Of a stretch of DNA of 64,000 bases, positions 56,515 to 64,000 are shown in pieces (position 1 is the stretch's first letter; the number at the start of each line of letters is the position of its first letter). Source of the DNA: Microbispora hainanensis. GTDB taxonomy: Bacteria; Actinomycetota; Actinomycetes; Streptosporangiales; Streptosporangiaceae. The stretch lies in NCBI RefSeq assembly GCF_006874475.1, contig NZ_VIRM01000029.1, forward strand, positions 49,760 to 113,759, written 5' to 3'. The translations under genes and the position numbers were made by a program. The notes below the pieces were generated by a model, which was not told the origin of the DNA, searched no databases, and was given only the letters and a program-made list of their open reading frames with translations.

Positions 56515-57657
56515 TCACCTGCCCGAGGGACGGGGGAGCAGGGCGGGGCCGGGGCGCCAGTCGCCGAGGTAGCTTCGGGGGGTGTGCTCGGCGGCCTGTT
56601 GCGGGGTGAGCTGCGGCCGGTTCTCGGGGACGGGGATCGCGGCGCCCGGGCCCGTGTTGTGGAACTCGCCGAAACGCGCGTCCTGCCAGTGGAATCCGGA
56701 GCTCATGTCCACGTACGGCGTGGCCGCGTCGATCGAGGGGCCCATCCAGGTCTCGCGTACGACGAGCGACGGGAGGGCGGTCGGGTCGCTGCTGGGCCGC
56801 CAGGGCCGGGCCAGGCCGAAGGACGCGTCGGCCGCGGTCCCGTTGATCACGCAGCGCACCGCGAGGTAGCCGAGCGGGTTGGCGGCGGCCGTGCTCGGTG
56901 CGAACACGAAGCCGTACGGGCGGAACGTCTCGTCCCTGGCCAGGGTGCTCAGCTCGCACCGCTCGAAGACGGCGGTCGCGCGGCCGAAGACGAAGTCGAC
57001 GTCTCCCTCGATGTGGCACGCGCGGTAGTACTGCCGGGCGAAGGTGTCCAGGCTGCGGGTGTCGGCATACAGCGTGTCCTGGTGGCCGAGGAAACGGCAC
57101 CTCTCGAAGTACGACCGGTCGCCCATGACCTTGGCCGCCACCGCCTGGGTGCCGGTGATGTCGGGGTGGTCGGCCCGCAGCCAGTCGTTGGCGAACGTGA
57201 CGTGCGCGGCGGTGAAGCCGTCGGCCTGGATCGTGGTGGTGGCGCTGCCGCTGGTGCCGTACGTGCCGCCCTCGGGCTTGGGCGTGCCGGCCGCGTTGTC
57301 GTAGACGATCACCACGTCGCGCGCGTCGCCGGTCGCGCCCAGGAAGCACAGCCCGGTCTTGGCCTGCGGCACGAGGACGGTCTCCCGGTAGGTCCCGGCG
57401 GCGATCACCAGGGTCCAGCCCTCGGCCGGGCCGTCCGGCGTCGCGTTCACGGCGGCCTGGACGGTGGCGTGGTCGCCTCGCCCCTGGGTGTCGACGTACA
57501 GGGTGCGGTCGTTCAGCCGCCGCCGGGGCGAGCCGTACCGGCCGAAGGGGAGCACGTGGGCGGCGCGTGCGGGCGACGCGACCGCGAGGCCGAGGATCGC
57601 GGCGGCCGCGCCGGCCAGCGCCTGCCGCCGGCCGATCAGCGGGGTAAGGGACGACAT
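56515..57657 (-). CDS. Secreted pectinesterase
   Basis: A 380-residue carbohydrate esterase family 8 enzyme that demethylates pectin. The signal peptide is Tat-like: GRRQALAGAAAAILGLAVA with twin Arg. Catalytic segments are FLGHQDTLYADT, GDVDFVFGRA (both catalytic Asp) and the substrate Arg in GLARPWRPS. ATG 57657 follows GGAGCC. It suggests a plant-debris habitat. Together with the IclR gene it forms a unit placed between selenium genes. Confidence 0.92.
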   Translation of the reverse strand: MSSLTPLIGRRQALAGAAAAILGLAVASPARAAHVLPFGRYGSPRRRLNDRTLYVDTQGRGDHATVQAAVNATPDGPAEGWTLVIAAGTYRETVLVPQAKTGLCFLGATGDARDVVIVYDNAAGTPKPEGGTYGTSGSATTTIQADGFTAAHVTFANDWLRADHPDITGTQAVAAKVMGDRSYFERCRFLGHQDTLYADTRSLDTFARQYYRACHIEGDVDFVFGRATAVFERCELSTLARDETFRPYGFVFAPSTAAANPLGYLAVRCVINGTAADASFGLARPWRPSSDPTALPSLVVRETWMGPSIDAATPYVDMSSGFHWQDARFGEFHNTGPGAAIPVPENRPQLTPQQAAEHTPRSYLGDWRPGPALLPRPSGR

Positions 57658-57855
57658 GGCGGCTCCTGTGGTCACATACATGAACTGGTTCCTCAGGTGC
57701 GAACAGAAGCACCGTAAGATTCGCCTCCGAACCTGTCAACGACGACGGAACGACCAAGCCCGGCCGGTGGCGTGAATCGCCCGGCCCCCGGCGAAGAACC
57801 GGCGTGCCCGGCCCGGCTCATCGGGCGGCCGGGCGCCGCCGCTGTAATTTGAAGT

Positions 57856-59220
57856 GTGGATCCACGGAGGCGGGTGCCGCGCACCGACGCCGTGCTGGCC
57901 GATCCGCGGCTGGTCGCCGCCGTCGAGCGGCTCGGCCGACCGGCCGTCAAGGACGCGGTCGTGCACGCGCAGCAGCGGGTGCGGCAGGGCGAGATCGAAC
58001 CGGAGGACGTCGCCGACGTCGCGCTGGCGGCGCTGCCGCGCCGCGCCACGAGCCTGCGGCCCGTCGTCAACATGACCGGCGTGCTGCTCCACACGAATCT
58101 GGGCCGTGCGCCGCTGTCCCCGGCCGCCGTCGAGGCGGTGACGGTGGCGGCGGGTGCGACCGACGTGGAGTTCGACCTGGAGTCGGGAGCGCGGGCGCGC
58201 CGGGGACGCGGCGCGATCGAGGCGCTCGCCCGGGCCGTGCCCGACGCCGAGGGCGTCCATGTGGTCAACAACAACGCCGCCGCCCTCGTGCTGGCCGCCA
58301 CCGCGCTCGCCGCCGGGCGGGAGATCGTGATCAGCAGGGGCGAGCTGGTCGAGATCGGCGACGGATTCCGCATCCCCGACCTGCTCGTGTCGACCGGCGC
58401 GCGGCTGCGCGAGGTGGGCACGACCAACCGCACCGCCCTGGCCGACTATCGGGACGCGATCGGGCCGCAGACGGGGTTCGTGCTCAAGGTCCACCCGTCG
58501 AACTTCCGGGTCGAGGGCTTCACCGGCTCCGTCGAGGTGGCCGAGCTGACCGGGCTGGGCGTGCCCGTGGTCGTCGACATCGGTTCGGGGCTGCTCGACC
58601 GTGATCCGCTCCTGCCGGAGGAGCCCGACGCCGCGAGCGTGCTGCGGGCCGGTGCCGACCTCGTCACCGCGAGCGGCGACAAGCTGCTCGGCGGCCCGCA
58701 GGCCGGTTTGCTGCTCGGCCGTCGCGACCTGGTCGAACGGCTCAGGCGGCACCCGCTCGCCCGCGCGCTCCGCGTCGACAAGCTGACGCTGGCCGCGCTG
58801 GAGGCGACGTTGCGGGGCCCGGAGCCGCCCGTACGGCAGGCTCTCCATGCCGACCCGATCGTCCTGAGGGAGCGGGCCGAGGCACTGGCCAAGGCGTTGT
58901 GCCAGGCGGGTGTGGACGCGGCGGCCGTGTCCGCGGAGGCGACCGTGGGCGGGGGCGGGGCCCCCGGAGTGCGCCTGCCGAGCGTGGCGGTGAGCCTGCC
59001 GGAACGGCTGGCCGCACCGCTGCGGCGCGGCGAGCCGCCGGTCGTCGGCCGGGTCGAGGGGGGACGCCTGCTGCTCGACCTGCGCGCCGTGCCGCCGGAC
59101 CTGGACGGCGAGGTCCTCGCGGCCGTCCTGAAAGCGGCCGTCCCGGATGCCGCCGTCCCGGATGCCGCCGTCCCGGACGCCGCCGTCCCGGACGCCGCCG
59201 TCCCGAAGGCGGGCTTCTGA
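57856..59220 (+). CDS. selA: L-seryl-tRNA(Sec) selenium transferase
   Basis: A 454-residue PLP enzyme converting seryl-tRNA(Sec) to selenocysteyl-tRNA(Sec). Diagnostic stretches are MTGVLLHTNLGRAPLS, NNNAAALVL, SRGELVEIGDGFRIP, KVHPSNFRVEGFTGSV and SGDKLLGGPQAG, where Lys276 should bind PLP. The C-terminus carries four-plus copies of AVPDA, coded by a 15-bp tandem repeat (59143-59205). GTG 57856 begins the family-typical MDPRRRVPRTD. It is 13 bp upstream of selB. Confidence 0.96.
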   Translation: MDPRRRVPRTDAVLADPRLVAAVERLGRPAVKDAVVHAQQRVRQGEIEPEDVADVALAALPRRATSLRPVVNMTGVLLHTNLGRAPLSPAAVEAVTVAAGATDVEFDLESGARARRGRGAIEALARAVPDAEGVHVVNNNAAALVLAATALAAGREIVISRGELVEIGDGFRIPDLLVSTGARLREVGTTNRTALADYRDAIGPQTGFVLKVHPSNFRVEGFTGSVEVAELTGLGVPVVVDIGSGLLDRDPLLPEEPDAASVLRAGADLVTASGDKLLGGPQAGLLLGRRDLVERLRRHPLARALRVDKLTLAALEATLRGPEPPVRQALHADPIVLRERAEALAKALCQAGVDAAAVSAEATVGGGGAPGVRLPSVAVSLPERLAAPLRRGEPPVVGRVEGGRLLLDLRAVPPDLDGEVLAAVLKAAVPDAAVPDAAVPDAAVPDAAVPKAGF

Positions 59221-59233
59221 TGGGGAGTCTCTG

Positions 59234-61048
59234 ATGGCCTCGGGCACGCACGTCGTGGCCACGGCCGGACACGTCGACCACGGCAAGTCGACGCTGGTGC
59301 GGGCGCTGACCGGGATGGAGCCCGACCGGCTGGCGGAGGAGCGGCGCCGTGGGCTCACGATCGAGCTGGGCTACGCCTGGACGACGCTGCCCTCCGGAGA
59401 TCGGGTGGCCTTCGTCGACGTGCCCGGGCACGAACGCTTCCTCGGCACGATGCTCGCCGGTGTCGGGCCGGTGCCCGCCGTCATGTTCGTCGTCGCCGCC
59501 GACGAGGGGTGGATGCCCCAGTCACAGGAGCATCTGGTCGCGCTGCGCACCCTCGGCGTACGGCATGGCCTGCTCGCCGTCACCCGTGCGGACCTCGCCG
59601 ACCCCGCCCCCGCCCTGGATGACGCGCGCGCCCGGCTGGTGGAGGCCGGACTGGTGGAGGCCGGGCTGGGCGAGGTGGAGGCCCTGGCGGTGAGCGGGCG
59701 CACCGGCGAGGGACTCGACGGGCTGCGGGCCGCCCTCGACCGGCTGGTGGCGGCGCTGCCCGCGCCCGATCCGCAGGCCCCCGTACGGCTGTGGATCGAC
59801 CGGGCGTTCAGCGTGCGCGGCAGCGGCACGGTCGTGACCGGCACGCTGCCCGCCGGCCGCGTCGAGACGGGCGACGAACTGGAGCTGGACGGCGAGCCGG
59901 TGCGGGTGCGCGCCCTGGAGTCGCTCAAGGAGCACGTCGAGTCGGTCACCGGGGTCGCGCGGGTGGCGCTCAACCTGCGCGGGCGGATCGCGCCGCAACG
60001 TGGCCACGCCCTCGTCACGCCCGGCGCCTGGACGGCGACGAGCCTGGCCGACGTACGCGTGACGATGGCGGAAGGCGCGCGCGGGCCGCTTCCGGCGCGG
60101 CTCACCGCCCACATCGGCTCGGCGGCGGTGCCGTGCGAGGTGCGCCCGCTCGGCGGCGAGGCCGAGGGTGGGGCGGCCCGGCTGCGCCTGGCCCGGCCGC
60201 TTCCCCTGCACCTGGGCGACGCACTGCTGCTGCGCGACCCGGGCCGGGGACAGGGTGAGCTGCGGGTGCTCGCGCGGGCCACCGTGCTCGACGTGCGCCC
60301 TCCGGAGCTGCGCCGCCGGGGGGCGGCCAGGGAGCGGGCGAAGGCGCTGGCGGACGCGTCGGCGGACGCCGCGTCCCTCCTGCGTACGCACCTGCTGCTG
60401 CGCGACGGCGAGCTGCTCGTGATGGGCTGCCCGCCCGGGGGACGGCCGGTGGCCGCCGGCTGGCACGCCGACCCCGATCACTGGGCGGAGTTGTCGGCCC
60501 GCCTCCCGGAGGTCGTACGGCGGTACGCCGCCGATCATCCCCTGGAGCCGGGCATGCCGGTGGAGGCCGCCCGCCACGAGCTGGGCCTGCCCGACCGCCG
60601 GCTCGTGACGGCGCTCGTACGGCCGCCGCTGACGGTGGCCGACGGGCGGATCACCACGGCCGGCCGCGTCGTGACCGGGACGGCCGGGCTGCCCGCCCCC
60701 GTCGCCCAGGCGGTGCGGGCCCTGCTGGACGACCTGGCCGAGGCCCCGTTCCAGGCGCCGGACGCCGGGCGGCTGGCCGCGCTGGGGCTCGGGCCGCGCG
60801 AGCTCGCCGCCGCCGTACGCGCCGGGGCGCTGCTGCGCGTGGCCGAGGGCGTGGTGCTCGCGCCGGGCGCGGACGCAGGCGCGGCGGCGCTGCTGGCCCG
60901 GCTGCCGCAGCCGTTCACGGTCAGCCAGGCCAGGAGCGCGCTCGGCACCAGCCGCAGGGTCGCGGTGCCGTTGCTGGAACACCTCGACCGCAAGGGCCTC
61001 ACCGAGCGCGTGGACGAGGTCCACCGCCGCTGCCGGCCCACCGGCTGA
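59234..61048 (+). CDS. selB: Selenocysteine-specific elongation factor SelB
   Basis: A 604-residue translational GTPase that delivers Sec-tRNA to UGA codons carrying a SECIS. G1 is GHVDHGKST (residues 12-20), the G2-region threonine is in RGLTIELGYAW, G3 is DVPGHE, and G4 is TRAD in place of the more common T/NKxD. Beta-barrel domains follow (RGSGTVVTGTL), then the C-terminal winged helices from about residue 380 that bind SECIS RNA. ATG 59234 is 13 bp after selA. Confidence 0.95.
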   Translation: MASGTHVVATAGHVDHGKSTLVRALTGMEPDRLAEERRRGLTIELGYAWTTLPSGDRVAFVDVPGHERFLGTMLAGVGPVPAVMFVVAADEGWMPQSQEHLVALRTLGVRHGLLAVTRADLADPAPALDDARARLVEAGLVEAGLGEVEALAVSGRTGEGLDGLRAALDRLVAALPAPDPQAPVRLWIDRAFSVRGSGTVVTGTLPAGRVETGDELELDGEPVRVRALESLKEHVESVTGVARVALNLRGRIAPQRGHALVTPGAWTATSLADVRVTMAEGARGPLPARLTAHIGSAAVPCEVRPLGGEAEGGAARLRLARPLPLHLGDALLLRDPGRGQGELRVLARATVLDVRPPELRRRGAARERAKALADASADAASLLRTHLLLRDGELLVMGCPPGGRPVAAGWHADPDHWAELSARLPEVVRRYAADHPLEPGMPVEAARHELGLPDRRLVTALVRPPLTVADGRITTAGRVVTGTAGLPAPVAQAVRALLDDLAEAPFQAPDAGRLAALGLGPRELAAAVRAGALLRVAEGVVLAPGADAGAAALLARLPQPFTVSQARSALGTSRRVAVPLLEHLDRKGLTERVDEVHRRCRPTG

Positions 61049-61102
61049 TCTGTGCTCAAAAGGCCGCGCACGCCTGCCGGGCCGCTTACGTCTGCCGGTC
61101 GC

Positions 61103-61528
61103 TTACGCCTCCCGGTCGCTTACGCCTCCGGGGACGTCGCGCTTGCCGGCCTCGGGGTTGCCGGGGTCGATGCCGAAGCTGATGACCCGCCGCGGATGGA
61201 CGCGGATGATCGGGCCGGGCAGCGGGGCGTTCGAGTCGGCGGCCTCGGTGAGCGCCTCGCCGCGCCCGCGTATCTCCAGGCAGCGCACCTGCCATGGATC
61301 GACGGACGGGATGTCGTCCACGACGAACGCCACCTTTCCGTTGGCCAGCACGTTGCGGAACTTGCGGCTGGCCGCCATGTTGTGCCCGGCGATGTCGATC
61401 GTCCGGAGCTCCGGGTTGTAGCGGAACCCGACCGGGCTCACCTGGAGCGTCCCGTTCGGCTGGAGCGTGGCCAGACGCCCGATCCGCTGACTGCCGAGGT
61501 ATTCGATTTCGCGCTCTGTGAAGATCAT
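61103..61528 (-). CDS. PPOX-class F420/FMN-dependent oxidoreductase-like protein
   Basis: A 141-residue split-barrel flavin/F420-binding protein of the pyridoxamine-phosphate-oxidase-like family. Recognisable segments are EIEYLGSQRIGRLATLQPNG, SPVGFRYNPE, KFRNVLANGKVAFVVDD and the C-terminal RRVISFGID. It probably reduces or oxidises a small substrate with F420 or FMN; the family annotation is secure, the substrate is not. Divergent from a TetR gene, its likely repressor. Confidence 0.86.
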   Translation of the reverse strand: MIFTEREIEYLGSQRIGRLATLQPNGTLQVSPVGFRYNPELRTIDIAGHNMAASRKFRNVLANGKVAFVVDDIPSVDPWQVRCLEIRGRGEALTEAADSNAPLPGPIIRVHPRRVISFGIDPGNPEAGKRDVPGGVSDREA

Positions 61529-61597
61529 GTGCCCATCCTATTCAAGTGATTGATTGATTTTTGTTACTCAAGCACATGATTGGCTAGGGTGCGACAC
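61529..61597. promoter_or_regulatory. A/T-rich divergent promoter and probable TetR operator
   Basis: The 69-bp gap is strikingly A/T-rich for this genome. It holds TCAAGTGATTG and TCAAGCACATGATTG, two similar elements, and TAGGGT as a possible -10 for the TetR gene. A regulator here would control both divergent genes. Confidence 0.5.
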
Positions 61598-62215
61598 ATG
61601 GCTTCATCAGGGCGGCGCGCACCGCAGGAGCACGGGAAGGCGGCGGAACGGACCCGCGAGCGGATCCTGGCGGCGGCGGTCGAGGAGTTCGGCGCCAAGG
61701 GGTACGCCGGAGCCCGGACGGCCGCCATCGCGGCGCGAGCGGGCGTCAACCAGCAGCTCATCTCCTACTACTTCGGTGGAAAACAGGGCCTCGTCGAGGA
61801 GCTGCGGCGCAGGTGGGCGCGGGCGCAGGAGAGCGTGACGCCGCCCGGCGCGACGTACGCCGAGAGCGTGGCGGCCCACCTCGACGCGACGCTGGACAAC
61901 CCGGACTGGTCCCGGCTGGTGATCTGGCAGGCGCTGGGCGACGGCTCGTCCCCTGAGAGCGACGACGAATGGGCGGCGGCGCAGCGAGACCGGCTGCGCC
62001 AGGCCGTGGAGCGGACCCGCCGCCGTCAGGAGGAGGGCGAGATCACCGGCGAGCTGGACGCCGAGTTCGTCCTGCTGGTCGCCTACGCGCTGGCCTTCGC
62101 GCCCATCGCGCTGCCCCGCATGGTCGAGGGGATCGCCGGCGCCGATCCGCTGTCGAAGGACTATCGCGAATGGGTCGTCGGACAGCTGGCCAGGATGACG
62201 GCGAGACAGCCGTGA
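61598..62215 (+). CDS. TetR-family transcriptional regulator
   Basis: A 205-residue regulator with a TetR DNA-binding domain near residues 18-65 (RERILAAAVEEFGAKGYAGA, AIAARAGVNQQLISYYFGGK) and a helical ligand-binding half. ATG 61598 is preferred over GTG 61580. It probably represses the divergent PPOX gene and itself. Confidence 0.92.
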   Translation: MASSGRRAPQEHGKAAERTRERILAAAVEEFGAKGYAGARTAAIAARAGVNQQLISYYFGGKQGLVEELRRRWARAQESVTPPGATYAESVAAHLDATLDNPDWSRLVIWQALGDGSSPESDDEWAAAQRDRLRQAVERTRRRQEEGEITGELDAEFVLLVAYALAFAPIALPRMVEGIAGADPLSKDYREWVVGQLARMTARQP

Positions 62216-62330
62216 TGTGCTCCGCCCATCGCCGTACGGAAGCGCAGTAGGGCGGGCATGATCAGGGTCTGGGCGCGGCCGGCCCCCGACGCCGGATTCT
62301 GACCGGACGGCGGTGCGGGCTCATCGGTCG

Positions 62331-63620
62331 TCACGCACTGAGCTCGCCGCCGAGGGGAGCGGAGGGGTAGCCCGGCACCGCGCCGCGTACCTTCCACGGC
62401 TCGTGGACCAGGTGGCCGGGCAGCGCCGCGAGCTCGGGGACGTAGCGCCGCACGTACTCCCCCTCGGGGTCGAATCTCTTCGCCTGGCGCAGGGGATTGA
62501 GCGTGCGGTAGGGCCGGGTGTCGTTGCCCGTGCCCGCGACCCACTGCCAGTTGCCGCAGTTGTTCGGCATGTCGCCGTCGAGCAGCCACTCGGCGAAGTG
62601 CTCCAGCCCGGCCCGCCAGTCGATCCCGAGCCGCTTGGTCAGGTAGGAGCCGGTGACCAGGCGCACCCGGTTGTGCATCCAGCCCTCGGCGCGGAGCTGG
62701 CGCATGCCCGCGTCCACGATCGGAACCCCGGTCGCGCCCTCCCGCCAGGCGGCCTCCGCCTCCTCGTCACGCCGCCACTCCACGTCCCTCGGCCGGTAGT
62801 CGCGCCGGCCCATGTCGGGGAACGCGTCGACGACCTGGTAGTGGAAGTCGCGCCAGCACAGTTGCCTCACATACTCCTCGCCGCCGGGCCGTTCGCAGGC
62901 GCGGGCCACCACCTCGGACGGCGACAGGCAGCCGAAGTGGAGGTAGGCGCTCAGCATCGAGGTGCGCCCCGCCATCCGGTCGCGCGTCTCGGCGTAGGAG
63001 GCCAGGCCGTCGCTCACCCACCGCTCCAGCCGCCGCCGCGCCTCGCCCTCCCCGCCCCGCACGATCCCGTACGGCGTGGGGGACGTCTCAGGCAGGACGC
63101 CGGGATCGACACCACGTGGCAGGGGCAGGCGGTGGGGCGCGCCGAGGACCGGCCGTCTCGCGGTGGCCGACCAGGCCCGCCAGTAGGGCGAGAAGACGCG
63201 GTAGTGGCTCCCGCCGCCGGGTCGCAGCGCGCCGGGGGGCACCACGGTCACACCGGGGAAGAGACGGAACTCCAGCCGGTGGGCCCGGCACTCCTCCGCC
63301 AGGCGCCGTTCGCGCCGCCGCGCCAGCGGGCTGACGTCCTCGCTCGCCCAGATCGCCGCCGCGCCCGTCTCCCCGGCCGTCCGTACGGCGTGGGCCACCG
63401 GGTCGCCGTGCCGTACGACGAGGTCACCGCCGAGCGCGCGCAGGGACGACCGCAGGTCGTCGAGGGACGCGAGGAGGAAGTCGCGGCGGTGCCGGGCCCC
63501 GATGGCGGGGTCGAACACGAACAACGGAACGACGTGCCGGGCCACGGCGCACGCTTCGGACAACGCCGGGTGATCGTGAATGCGCAGGTCCCGGTTGAAC
63601 AGCACGACGACGGCCTCCAC
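62331..63620 (-). CDS. phr: Deoxyribodipyrimidine photolyase
   Basis: A 429-residue class I CPD photolyase. The N-terminal antenna-binding domain starts VVVLFNRDLRIHDHPAL. The FAD domain shows GRTSMLSAYLHFGCLSP, CWRDFHYQV, GVPIVDAGMRQLRAEGWMHN, and the signature DMPNNCGNWQWVAGTGND. It repairs UV pyrimidine dimers using blue light. GTG 63620 gives the family-typical start; the frame is open upstream without homology. Confidence 0.94.
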   Translation of the reverse strand: MEAVVVLFNRDLRIHDHPALSEACAVARHVVPLFVFDPAIGARHRRDFLLASLDDLRSSLRALGGDLVVRHGDPVAHAVRTAGETGAAAIWASEDVSPLARRRERRLAEECRAHRLEFRLFPGVTVVPPGALRPGGGSHYRVFSPYWRAWSATARRPVLGAPHRLPLPRGVDPGVLPETSPTPYGIVRGGEGEARRRLERWVSDGLASYAETRDRMAGRTSMLSAYLHFGCLSPSEVVARACERPGGEEYVRQLCWRDFHYQVVDAFPDMGRRDYRPRDVEWRRDEEAEAAWREGATGVPIVDAGMRQLRAEGWMHNRVRLVTGSYLTKRLGIDWRAGLEHFAEWLLDGDMPNNCGNWQWVAGTGNDTRPYRTLNPLRQAKRFDPEGEYVRRYVPELAALPGHLVHEPWKVRGAVPGYPSAPLGGELSA

Positions 63621-63688
63621 GCACGTCTCTTCGTGGTCCCCGGCACCGGTGGTTGCGGGTGGGCGGGTGATGACGGTGATCGTGACGA

Positions 63689-63938
63689 TCAGGCGCGCAG
63701 GGTGGGTACGGCGAGGACCGCGAGCGAGGCCCAGGCGATGGTGACCGAGACCCGCTGGAGGGCGGGGAGAGCAGGCCCGCGACGACGAAGTCGGCGGTCT
63801 GGGTCCGTCCGCGTTCGCCGAGGGCGGAGGCAGCTCACCGGATGGCGTAGCGGCTTGTAGCGGGCGCGTGCGGCGCCGTCGGCGAGGTATGTGACGGTGA
63901 AGACGGGGCCCACGACCAGCCCGCCGGCGAGCAGCACT
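63689..63938 (-). pseudogene. Degraded DUF998 membrane protein gene
   Basis: The start (VLLAGGLVVGPVFTVTYLADG, RARYKPLRHPVS) is DUF998-like. After LRHPVS the continuation ALGERGRTQTADFVVAGLL lies in another frame, and a final segment RVSVTIAWASLAVLAV, normally ~120 residues further, follows almost at once. A frameshift plus an internal deletion explain this. Related to the intact gene at 29048-29878. Confidence 0.7.
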
Positions 63939-64000
63939 GATCGGCCATCCGTCAACGTAGGTAGACGCCGACCGGGTGTCAATCCGAATCGGCACGTGCC

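Overview
The window is high-GC actinomycete chromosome, judged from pervasive G/C third positions, frequent GTG starts, SARP and LAL regulators, a LuxR-rich set of two-component systems and an actinobacterial ECF42-DGPF pair. Selenocysteine machinery beside a formate dehydrogenase fits several streptomycete and Streptosporangiaceae-like lineages. I cannot fix the genus.

1-25 kb looks like a natural-product locus. The first four genes supply an aromatic amine precursor: a fused aminodeoxychorismate synthase cut by the window edge, a PapC-type dehydrogenase, an AMP-forming ligase and a private type I-beta DAHP synthase. Next come assimilatory nitrate reductase, its FAD/[2Fe-2S] electron-transfer partner and a NarK transporter. 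A second module starts at 11.1 kb: a previously easy-to-miss 31-residue ORF with a strong ribosome-binding site, an ATP-grasp ligase, an MFS exporter, a bicupin, an aldo-keto reductase that has lost three of its four catalytic residues, a NarL-type two-component pair with a soluble kinase, a UbiA prenyltransferase, a LeuA-type synthase and a 932-residue LAL regulator. The promoters of the ATP-grasp operon and of the UbiA/LeuA divergent region share the 10-mer AAAGTTGTAG. The content suggests a 4-aminophenylpyruvate-derived, possibly peptide-linked, product.

25-36 kb holds envelope and regulatory genes: PAP2 phosphatase, a striking fusion of an ECF42 sigma factor with a degenerate tyrosine-recombinase module, its DGPF partner, DUF998 protein, an alpha/beta hydrolase with a structured leader, a two-component system with a secreted protein, an orphan kinase and a DedA protein. 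36-39 kb encodes two secreted murein hydrolases sharing an almost identical C-terminal domain.

39-62 kb contains the selenium-dependent formate oxidation system. A SARP/NB-ARC/TPR regulator is followed at once by a three-gene formate dehydrogenase whose alpha subunit is read through an in-frame TGA, with a textbook bacterial SECIS hairpin 18 nt downstream. selD, tRNA-Sec, selA and selB follow 9-16 kb later, so most of the selenocysteine pathway is present in one window. Interspersed are a second alpha/beta hydrolase (nucleophile Ser replaced by Asn) preceded by a leader related to the first, a secreted repeat protein, two two-component systems, an IclR regulator with a pectinesterase, and a truncated nuclease-like gene beside tRNA-Sec. 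The window ends with a PPOX/TetR divergent pair, a photolyase and a DUF998 pseudogene.
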